From NCBI RefSeq assembly GCF_964340395.1, contig NC_135552.1:4913201-4973200 (forward strand): a stretch of 60,000 nucleotides of DNA. The letters are read 5' to 3'. The translations under genes and the position numbers were made by a program. Below are positions 21,534-31,833 of the stretch, piece after piece. Position 1 is the first letter of the stretch. Each line of letters opens with the position of its first letter. The stretch comes from Glandiceps talaboti. Its lineage: Eukaryota; Hemichordata; Enteropneusta; Spengelidae. The notes below the pieces were generated by a model. The model searched no databases, had not been told where the DNA came from, and worked only from the letters and a program-made list of their open reading frames with translations.

Positions 21534-22000
21534 CATTGTATGTTTGCGTGTTATGTGTTTGTGCTTGTACATTAGTGTCCCTACGTATTCTTTCCTTTTA
21601 TCTGTTTGAGAATATATGTATTTATCAAACGAATCATGTTATCATTAGTTTTGTCATTCATTGATAACAATATCATTGATTGATGGATGAATGGATGATT
21701 GCTTGACTGAATATATGATGGGTGAATGGGTGCAAGGATGGTGCGTTGATAGGTTACAATTCTCTTGCCTTTGTTCGTTTCACCTCCTCGAGAGGTATTG
21801 TTGGTGTTCACTCTGAGTCATACATAGTATTTTTCTAGTTTGAGGTCTCCAGAATTCCGTGCCTGCAAGAATATACAAAATGGAAAGTGTTCTGAACTAA
21901 ACTTGAACATACAACAATAGCATATTCAGTTCAGCAATAAGGAGAACATATTGTGTGGTATACTTTTTTTATGAAAGGTGTACCCGCAGGCTCATCCATG
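21534..22000. other. Non-coding stretch
   Basis: Nothing recognised beyond degenerate GGAT/GAAT-rich sequence next to the microsatellite. Confidence 0.5.
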
Positions 22001-22391
22001 CCAGGTATAGGTGCCCATTTGCTAAAAGACTGTCCAGTTGCCTTTCCAATCCCGTTGTGATCTTTGCAATGCACGTGGTCACTTGGTTGTTGCTACGGGC
22101 GTGACGATGTTACTTTAAATTCACACACATTTTTTGAATGTTTGTTAGTTTGTCTATTAATTCCCGTTGTTATCTTTGCAATGTATGTGTTCATTTTATT
22201 GTTGATATGGACGTGGTCTTGTTGCTAGCCATATGATTGTTTTACTGTTTATTCACTTGTCTAAAAATCCCTCTTTTTATCTTTGTGAAATACACCATGG
22301 TTTGACTTGCTATTGGCGTGGTCATGTTAGCTCGGGTAATTTGCAGGCACTTTTGAATGTGTACTCAGTTGCCTACCTGATGGTGTGACTT
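22001..22391. repeat. Dispersed repeat, tandemly iterated and diverged
   Basis: Three loose copies of 'TTGTTG.TA.GGGCGTG' / 'ATCTTTGCAATG.A.GTG' phrases at about 22065-22110, 22175-22230 and 22280-22330. The same wording occurs at 697-1163 and 1798-1830, so this is the same dispersed family. Confidence 0.6.
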
Positions 22392-22400
22392 GACCAAGAT

Positions 22401-22742
22401 CAATCTGATTAAAATCTGATGTTAGATAGGCTGGTTTTCCTGTATTTACCTTTATTCCATCGTTATTGCGTCTTTTACGTTAGTTTTTTATTTTCCTGGA
22501 CGAACGCCTTTCCAACAATCTGATTAAAATCTGATGTTAGATAGGCTGGTTTTCCTGTATTTACCTTTATTCCATCGTTATTGCGTCTTTTACGTTAGTT
22601 TTTTTATTTTCCTGGACGAACGCCTTTCCAAAAAGGCGTTCGTCCAGGAAAATAAAAAACTAACGTAAACGACGCAATAACGATGGAATAAAGGTAAATA
22701 CAGGAAAACCAGCCTATCTAACATCAGATTTTAATCAGATTG
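22401..22742. mobile_element. MULE-like foldback element with duplicated left arm and 9-bp target duplication
   Basis: GACCAAGAT stands directly before (22392-22400) and after (22743-22751) the element. The left arm (CAATCTGATTAAAATCTGAT... to GGCGTT region) is present twice in direct order, at 22401-22515 and 22516-22631, and once inverted at 22632-22742, nearly identical. The inverted pair is separated by only about four bases (22628-22631). No coding capacity. Long inverted arms with a 9-bp duplication indicate a Mutator-like miniature element; near-identity of all arms suggests a young insertion. Confidence 0.85.
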
Positions 22743-22751
22743 GACCAAGAT

Positions 22752-24009
22752 ATACTGTCATTTGGTTGTTGCTAAGGGAGTGGTCTTGTTTGAAGGGGTC
22801 AATTGTGTCAACATGTTTTGAACAAAATCAGCAGAATACACTACTAGAAACATCTCACCAAGTTAAATCACCGTATCAGTTCAGTTATGCTAAAAATGCA
22901 TGGGATCTGGGGAGCACAAATTTTCCCGTGGAAAAATAGATGATCACTCTGGAAATGCTCTGCACCCTATGAGTATAAAATATACATTCCCTTCATATAG
23001 CTACCAACGTTATACCTGTTCTGTATGAGGCATTACCAGCAAGAATTGTATACTGTGTACCCGCGTCTGCACTGCTCCGAAGAATGCATATCTTGAGCAG
23101 TGGTATCCTGTTTCAGCATAGACCCTCCACCAAGGGTCTATGTTGGTGGATGGTCTATGGGTTTAGTAACCACACAGAGGGCTACATACACACACAGGGG
23201 CACGTGTTATTGCTTAGATTGCCGTTTTCTTAGGAAAATATCGTACGAATCCTTCTGCTACAAATGTAGCAATCTCTATATTATAGTATATATGAATATA
23301 TACTATAATAGAATATATAATAGTATAATATATAATAGTATATATGGGCCGCTTCAAAATTGAGATTTTAGCAGATTTTGATACTTTGATACATAAATGA
23401 CGCCAGCATAAAATTTTAGACATGAACACAGACTGGAAGTGTTGTTAAATCTCATTTAAATATAACCTCTGACCTTTATTGATTTTCAATGGTGTTCCAT
23501 TTCCAACACTATTATATGTATGTTCTATCCATACTGTACTGCGCTACACATACATACGAATACACACACTGGGGCTTTATTCATATGGATATGAGGTCAA
23601 AGGTCAATGAGTGCTTTGTTATTGTGGCCTATTTGAATTGTCAAGGTATTTCCCCAGGATCTAGGAAAGGGACTATTAGCAATGGAAAGGGAAAGCTCAT
23701 CAACCACAGTTGAAAGATATGCTTACCTGCTATTTGCTCACACCAAACACACACACACACACAAACATCATACATTTGTACACAACAATTTCACTGCATA
23801 ATGAGGAAAGTGCACACACAGTGACAAGTACATATAAATAATTCAAAGTTGACTTTTGTTTCATTTATTTACAAGACACATATATATAACATTTTTATGT
23901 ACACTTATTAGGACAGAATGTTGGCTGAAAGGGTTGTCTTACATGAGGTAGCAATGTATCATGCAACTCCTTGTGTCGTACATCAGACAATCCACCACAC
24001 TCAAGTTTT
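22752..24009. other. Non-coding stretch with dispersed repeat and AT palindromes
   Basis: 22752-22865 resembles 1795-1910 (same dispersed family, and the probable target of the foldback insertion). 23276-23346 is AT-rich with overlapping inverted TATAGTATATATG/CATATATACTATA motifs. No gene-like frame. The last part is the 3' flank of the gene that follows. Confidence 0.5.
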
Positions 24010-27000
24010 TCAGGAAAACTCTGGTGGGGGTGGCCAAGACACACGATTTTTAACTAAATCTACCTCAGTTTCATCATCATCATGAACCTCACGTACAAAT
24101 ACTTTGCCTGGCTTATCTTTGACAAACCTAAAGTGATGATATTTGCTGATACCTTTTCAGTGGTTTGAGGTGTGATGACAGGTATGTGTCCCACTGATAC
24201 CACTCCCAGAAATCCCCAGACTGTGTTGATGACTTATATGTATGACTTTCATTGATGCTGGCACTCTTGTTAACTAGATCAGCCAATTGGTCAACTGTGT
24301 CAACATCACTACGTCTATATAGTTGTCTTATTTTGCCAAAACAGGCATCACAAATGCACTTAGTATGACCAGGTTCCATAAAATGAATTTCAATTTTATC
24401 ATTGAGACCAGTACTGGTTCTCCATGAAAGGTAATGCATGACCGATTTATTTTTATTTTGGCCCCCACAGTTATCAGCATGAAATACACACTGTTTCTCA
24501 CCAAGACTGTGATGAGAAAGATGGTGATGAAGTATGCTAATTACATTATTGGGACCTGCACTCTTCTTACCATCTTGACCAATGCTATCTGCTTCACTAA
24601 ATAAATAATTAATTGCTGCTTACAGACTTCATTACAAACACCAAAACAAAATACTTTCATAGGAATAAGGAAATACAATGGCCCAACTTGTCGAGATTGA
24701 TGTGGAAGCTGAAAATGTTGAGCATAATCAAAACTATAATGAACACAAGTTAAATTTTGAGAGCAAGGACTATGAACACCTACAATTTTACAGTGTTCTG
24801 GCAATGGTTCAAACTCCTGATGAGCTTTTTTAACACAAAGCTTATAAAATTCTCTCCTCTCTTTTGCTTTCTGTACATGTTCATTATATTTAGCAGTAAC
24901 TGATAATTTGTCAGCTTCTGATGTAGCATACATTATTTTCTTTCTAAAATCCTCACACTTCAAACAGACATCAGTCTGCGGAGAGATTGACTGAATGTGA
25001 GGCACACAGTCTTTCCAAATGTTTTTGAAAGTTGTAAGTCCAACATGTTTCATGGGTGGCTGTGACTGCTCACATGATTCAACATAGGCTGAATACACGG
25101 TTTCCTTGGTGACACTTGATGGTAAGTATACAGGTGGAGTTCCTTCTCTTCCTCGTGGCACAGCAGGCATCGGAAGACCAAATTCCCCAGCATACTCTTT
25201 GATAAATTGTACCACTTTCTGAATTACCTACAGATGAATTTGAAATATACATCAGTCTGAGGAAAATCTTTGGCAATCAGAACACTACAAACGCTATATT
25301 TAATGCATTACTATTGTCATCAGTGTAACTAAACTACATCATTGCCACAGTACATTACAGAATTCTCATTACATAAAACTATACAATGACAAATATCTAA
25401 TATGTGTATGAATGTTTTCAGGACAGGAGTATTTTAATGGGACAATTAATATATGTATTTAATACTTGAGATCATTGTAAACAAAAGAGGTATTGCAAAT
25501 TATTCTTTTCCCACTGTGACAAATTCCTCAGACCTCTAGGCAAGATCTTTTCAATATTTTGTACACAAATCTATCATTATATTCAGTCATGTGACAGTGA
25601 CCTAAATGTAATTGAAAATGTGATAATTTTCATTCAATTGAATTGTTAACAAGTAAGAAAAATGTGGGACTTTTGAAAGTATATTTTCCGTATTTTACCT
25701 GATAATGACAACATAGTGTAATCTTGATTTGTTTGTTTTTTGTCTAGTTTGGCATTAAAATAGTGATGGATGTAGATCACAGTCTATTGTGCTCTTGATC
25801 TATGAAACAATTTTAATCTTAAAATATCATTTTTTTTCTCTCTCCAAAACCTGGACTAAATAACCAAGATTCCATCCGAATTTGGAGGTATTCAACAATC
25901 CTCCCTGGTTTTTATTGTCAGTTGATCCATCATTGTGTCAAATTTTATTTTATGAAGTGTCATCACATACTTCCTATTTTTGACAAGGTTTTCTAAGCAT
26001 TCAGCTAAGATGATAAACCAGCATCAAATGAAAACTTATTTTGATTACTGAGGAGACATGAGGTTTGCAGTGATAAATTAGTTATTTAGTAAGCTCTCAC
26101 AAAAATATAAAAATTATTACATTTGTCCCAAACAGAAAAGGTATTGATCATGTCTCACTGATTCAAAATTAATAACAATACAGCTAAGTCAGTTGCTAAA
26201 CTCACTTGTGTACTCAGTATAAAAATGTTTTGCAAAATATGTGGGTTTTTCAAACCAAATAATGAAAAGAATGTAGTTTTAAATTCACAATATTCATTGA
26301 AGCCAAAGTATCAGCTGTTTTTGAAATAGCGATATGTTCTGAGAATTCTTCTCAGGTTAGATATCATGATTGAGATCGGATAAAAAAGCATACGATTACG
26401 TAGCAGTGTTCTTGTTGTCTGCTCGTCTTATTTCACATTCTCATATGAATACTAACCTCAAAAGAGAAAGCATTATGGGCTTTCTTGCCTTTTAAACCAT
26501 GTTCTCTTGGAACCAGACCATGTTCCTTATAGTGGGCTTTGAGGGACTTGTAACTTCAAACACCTGGAATGTACAAAAGGCAGAAGAGCTGTAAAATTTA
26601 CACCATCAACAATCTATTTAATATTAAAATAGTCCGTTATTTATAGTAGTGTTTATGTTTTCCCTAATGCCCGATGGATACCGACTGAGAATATGAATAA
26701 ATCTTTACAACGCTACGATAATCTAAAACATGCCGCTGAGGTTGTCTGTGGACTATGAGTCATAACACATGAAAGTATTTCTATAACTACAATACTTCCA
26801 TTGCTAGTGATATTACAACTATTGAAGAAGCAAAAAAATCTAATAATTAAACACTAATTCATATTTTTAAAAATGACTATCATCATTTGTCATAAAACTT
26901 GTAAATAATTGACCGGCGCGGCGTGTACGATGTCGGGATACCGGGTACTTTGTACATGTACGTACTACTGTCTATGGTGCAACAATGTCAAAGACGGGTC

Positions 27001-27291
27001 AGTTGTGTACTTACCGATATCGTGGATGAATCTCCACGCTCTTTCACATATTTCCTGTCCTTCAACTCATATCCAAATCTCTGGCATTCACGTTTCTTGC
27101 CCCTTCTTGTCTCGCCCATTTTCTCCATCTGTTCCATTTTTGCAAGCACCAGAATATCTTTTTCAGTCTTCGAAAATTCTGCTAAGTTCAGACGATACTG
27201 GTAAACACGTTCCGCACTAATGTTGGTGTAGCACCGATTGTTACAACCACAGCCTGTCTCAAATTCGTCAGTGCACAGCCGTCCGTAAGTG
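24010..27291 (-). pseudogene. DUF7869-type gene (transposase-like), three exons, frame-broken
   Basis: Exon 1 (about 27015-27291, donor TCG|GTAAGT) encodes a cysteine cluster (ETGCGCNNRCYTNIS) and a helical region (LNLAEFSKTEKDILVLAKM). Exon 2 (26457-26563, donor GAG|GTTAGT) encodes LKAHYKEHGLVPREHGLKGK and NAFSFE, joining in phase to exon 3 (acceptor TGTAG, start 25227): VIQKVVQFIKEYAGEFGLP. Exon 3 has a zinc-like CLKCEDFRKK, FDYAQHFQLPH (first acidic motif), HADNCGGQNKNKSVMHYLSW (second acidic motif) and WYQWDTYLSSHLKPL, ending SWPPPPEFS. The Asp motifs suggest an RNase H-like core (inference). Lesions: one-base losses near 24601-24612, an extra A at 24154-24157, and an indel plus in-frame TGA at the start of exon 2 (near 26550). 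The real N terminus was not found; the frame above exon 1 closes with TAA. The family is multi-copy in cnidarians, molluscs and deuterostomes as I recall it. Confidence 0.7.
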
Positions 27292-28399
27292 GAAATTTAG
27301 TTGGAGTAAACAATTAACAACAAACGGACGAGCGCCCTCACAGGCGATCGAATTACTGTGATCAAAATAGGTGAAACTCGTACGGAAGTGTCGCGATGTC
27401 GACCACTTTGTTGTTTGAATTGCAAACACTACGTAAAAGTCACGGCCGAAAATTTAACAATTCATTTACGTGAAAGATGATGCTTTGTTTATGATTACCG
27501 ACGCTTGAGGCAGTATCATTTCTTCGGCCGTCACAGGATTTTTGACGCGACGTGAACCGTCGATCAATGGTGGGATTTGGGATCGTGAATTGCCATCTTT
27601 AAGGGAAAGTTTTTAACATTTTTGTCCAATGTGGTCGTCGTCGTTCAAAAACAACAACAACATGTAAGCAGAAACACCTCAAGTAACAACAACCAGATGC
27701 ATCTTGTGCGGAGATAACGGCAATGGTGGACTTTTATATAACCTCATGTAAGTCTTCAATGTAACGAACTGCGAACTTATTTACATCATCATTCATTCGT
27801 CGTAATTTTACCATTGTGAAACCACGGCATGTAACTGTATTCAAAATATTCTTGTTTTTAAGCAATTCGTATATGCAAATCAGTAATTGATTGCATTTTA
27901 CCGATTGAATGAAATTAAACAGGAGAAAACAATGTTTGCATATATATGGTGTTCATGGTCTATTTTTTTTCTTTATGGTCAATTCACTTACACAAACAAA
28001 ATACTGACAATCAGGTTCGATTAACCGAGGTGTAACTTTAATATAAAGTTATGATAAACTAAAAGTATATAGTTCAGTTCACAGATACAATATTCAAATG
28101 GCTGGTACAGGATAAAACAATATTTTACCTTAAATAGATTACGTGATGTAACTTGTGGCATGTTCTTATTAATTTATAATTGGTTTGATACAATTTACTA
28201 CAGTATCCAAATTAATTCTATAGTGTACGTGTACATGGATATATCCAATCCTCAAATAACAAACATACTATACATTCATAAATAATAATCACAAAATGTG
28301 TTAGTCACTTCACAAATTATTTTATTTCTTTTTATCATTCCTTACATGTGGCTGTGAAATTTCCATATGAAATTATAACCCATTTTTTTCCCTCAACGA
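27292..28399. other. Intergenic region
   Basis: 27292-27760 is relatively CpG-rich and may contain the promoter or first exon of the minus-strand gene below. The rest is AT-rich. No gene-like frame was found. Confidence 0.45.
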
Positions 28400-31005
28400 T
28401 TATGATTTCTTTACTCTTTTGTTTTGGGGTGGTTTGGCACTGTCTGGGTGAACACTGATATGATGGTCATTGACCATACATTTCAACATCTCCAAGTCAT
28501 TAGGTATTGAGGAATAACTCCTCTGGGAGATGTTGAAATGATGGTGAATGACCTCAATCCCATGCTCACCCAAGAAACCAAGACCCATCTGGGTTTCCTT
28601 TATCTGGTCCATCACATGGCACTCTAAGAAGTGCAGTTTTGGGTATAGAACCATTAGGAAAGTATTCTCTGTAGTATTGGAGCAGACTCCGTATATTTAT
28701 ACCTGCAAAGAAGAAAAGAGATTAAAATTATAAATGTACAATGTGATATTTCTGTTGAATAACTGTCATGTACAACATCATATATAATATATATATATAT
28801 AACAAATAAACATTCCACATCTCATAAAGGGGAACACCATTCCCGTCAATTTTTAATGGTACAAGTAACCATAGGAGAGTAAATTTCATGAACTGTCATC
28901 ATTTATAATTCCAAAATGTAGACTTATACACTGTCATGGTTCATTGCATCACAGGATTTAACAGGGAATGTCCATCACTGAACACCAGATATTGAATGAT
29001 ACAACTAAATGAACTAATTTAGTAATCTGTTATGATGCAGCCAAACCCATTAAATTCCTGGGAACAATTTTATTCCTTTTGAATCACTATTTATTGTTGG
29101 TACTAGTAATTATTCCAGAATATACATTCCAGAATACAATATGTATAAATCTAAGACTTGAATAGTATTCCCCTCTATACAGGGTTTCATAAAAAAAGCA
29201 AAAACTTTTACTTATCATCTTACTGCCAAAGTACAGCATGCACAAACAGGCTCCAATTTAGGGCAATATTATTAATAACTGTCAAAAGGGGAAATAAAAG
29301 AAAACCTGTTAATTGAACCATAACACAGAAATAGAATTCAAAAAACAAACAGACAAACAAAAACACCTCATGACTATTATGAGTACCAAGTATGGTGATT
29401 TCATGAGCAGTCAACCTTCTTGACAAAGAATAAATATTATGGCAAGCAGAAAACATCTTGAATAAGGGTTTGAATCTGTCTCTGATGCTCCTGGCCTCAT
29501 CCATCAATTGTGGTGCACTTTTTTCTGTGCATTCAACAACACTGTTTGTGATTAGTTCAATATTCTTTTCCTGTTGGGAAATGAATGAAAATATTGGTCA
29601 GTCTTGAATTGAAATCTAATAATAGTATTTTGATACTTATCTGTTTAGTAACAACCAAGGTGACTAACATGATTGTTAGTCAGCTGCCCCAAAACTAAAC
29701 AGCTCAAGGATTAATATTAAGATGATGTCCATCAATCTCTGCCATTTCATGCACCCTATTGATATCATGAACATAGAAAAAAAACATGCAAATACAAAAA
29801 AACAGTAATCAAAGGAACTTTGAATATACTGAAAGGTTAGCAATACTATTTGAACAGAACTGAACATTTGATTAGTAATATGAACAAATTTTGAAAGCTG
29901 TTCAATATAGATAATATAAATTTCAAATATCATAAGAACCTGACAACACTTGTCAACGTGATTTCCAATAAAAGATTTGCCATGGTAGGCCAGCCGACAC
30001 ACATTGATCTTTTTTAGTGTGCGATCCAGTGCTCGTACAATGTAACCTGCTTCTTTGGGTAGCTTTTGTTTGATCAAATCTGCTTCCTCTCTCTGTACGA
30101 ACAAAAATCACAATACATGTATCAATGTTTGGTGATATGAAATTGGTGACGAAGATATGAAGGTTAAATACAAATGGTCAAAAAAAAATTACATGTTATG
30201 AAAAATACTCACCTTAGTTTTTGCATCTGTGAGTAACCTGTCTTTCAAGACTTCATTTTTTGTTAGGGCAGCTAGTGACATATCATCATCACTGTCATCC
30301 TCACTGTCATCTCCATCCAGCAATTGTCGCTCGAGTTCTCTCTCGATGCCTTTTGCCCTGGATTGGTCCTTTTCTGCTTCGTTTTCCAGAATTTGAGATT
30401 GACGGAGCATACTGAGATATGTGTCAAAGAGTGCTGGCTTCAGAATTGGTTCGTCCTCATCCTCTAGGGTGCAGAAGATTTTGAGATCCAATTCTGCGCA
30501 AGCATTCTCGTACATATCGAAAAATCTCTTATAAATACCTAGACTTACATGTAATCCTGGGATAGCAACCTAAAACAAAAGGTGATATAAAAATGCAGTC
30601 ATTGATGATAATTAAAATAGTCTATTACTGTTAACAATTTGTTAAACTCATATATACTACTGTCTTTGTCAACTTGATTAGAATGAAAAAATTTTGTATG
30701 TGTATCAAATTTGTTATAGACTGAATAATGTGATTGTGTGGCTGGCATGAAAAACATGAAAGCTTTAAAGACTTAACCCACTAGCAGGAAATATACACTA
30801 CATGGTCAAGAACCAGGTCAAATCTAATGGTTAGAAATAAAATACATACCCTATTTAACGGAACATCAAACAATGGCTTGTTAATGCAGTTCTTGTACTT
30901 CATGGCATTTTTCCTATCACGTCCTGCAGCAACATTCTCTGCATGCTTTTTCCGGATGTTTTCAAGGGTGCGTCGTTCTATCTGTGGTCGCTGTGATGGA
31001 GTCAT
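28400..31005 (-). CDS. Uncharacterised five-exon gene of a widespread multi-copy family; one frameshift in the last exon
   Basis: Five exons join in phase with standard splice sites: 30850-31005 (ATG, MTPSQRPQIERRTL), 30213-30569 (VAIPGLHVSLGIYKRFF), 29940-30092 (EADLIKQKLPKEAGYIV), 29387-29570 (CTEKSAPQLMDEARSIRD) and 28400-28702 (INIRSLLQYYREYFP). About 383 residues. Features: NCINKPLFDVPLNRV, an acidic patch (GDDSEDDSDDDMS) before LAALTKNEVLKD, a helical AYHGKSFIGNHVDKCCQ segment, and a conserved C-terminal block KLHFLECHVMDQI with MGLGFLGEHGIEVIHHHFN. I recall the last block (LHFLE.HV, GLG..GEQG.E..H..FN) from many unnamed repetitive invertebrate and fish proteins. No known catalytic motif was recognised. 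In the last exon the frame changes at a run of four T/A (28637-28640), so this copy is either recently broken or mis-assembled. A GTG at 31026 also opens the frame, but the ATG at 31005 fits better. The donor of exon 4 (GTACTC) is weak. Confidence 0.7.
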
Positions 31006-31639
31006 TTTGGCTTCATCTTTAGTCACATAACACCAATCACACTACACACACATTCATAAAATAAAATTCCGAAGGGCCGAAATGAAATTCCGAAGCCATA
31101 CAAACACTTGCAATCGAACGTACATACATGAATGCACACAACAAAATAGGTTTTAGATCTGTAAAAATACGTTTATTATTTCTAGAAGACGGTTAAATTA
31201 CAATATCACAATCACGCTTACCCCAAAATACGAAGCCAGTACGGAAAAAACTTCAGCGGTAACGCTACAATCAAAATGCGTTTACGAGCACGTTACCGTT
31301 ACGCACACGTACGATGTCAACAGCCGCCATGTTATACTCCGGTACATTTCGGCATAGTTCGGATCATAATATAACTACCGAATATTTCCAAATATGGGAG
31401 TAAGCCCGCCTTAATCCAAACCTGACATAAACAAACTCTCAAGTTTAGTGTTCAACATGGGGAAGCATTAAGGCGATTAAAATATGTTATCCACCTAAAA
31501 CAGTAACCAATGAAAGGGAATAGTAATAATCAAATAAAAAGGCGCCTTGATTACAAAAGTGACTGTCAATCATAACAAAGTATCACATTTCAAGCGCTTG
31601 TTATGCAACATTGTATCAACAACCATTGACGCGGCCCAT
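31006..31639. other. Intergenic region between gene start and transposon
   Basis: Upstream region of the minus-strand gene, with moderate CpG content around 31200-31380 that could hold its promoter. A short minus-strand frame from ATG at about 31329 is only about 20 codons. Nothing else recognised. Confidence 0.45.
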
Positions 31640-31833
31640 ATTCATGGTCCACTCCTGTCAATCAAACAGAACTCTTAGCCAATCACAACTCAGTAAAGTC
31701 ACGCCTGCTTACTGCCGCCATTTTGTCCCACATTGATCGACACTGTACTAGTGAATGTACGACACGTGCGTGATTGAGCTGCAGTATTGCCGTTCCAGTT
31801 TGTAGCTGTGTTTTTGCGACAGTTCAAACGAAA

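Noticed and set aside
21244-21664. Cysteine/valine-rich and Thr/His-rich open frames on both strands
   Set aside because: Pure products of the GT and GTAT microsatellite.
31026-31026. GTG at 31026 as the start of the five-exon gene
   Set aside because: Animal nuclear genes rarely start with GTG, and an ATG lies seven codons downstream at 31005 with family-like sequence following.
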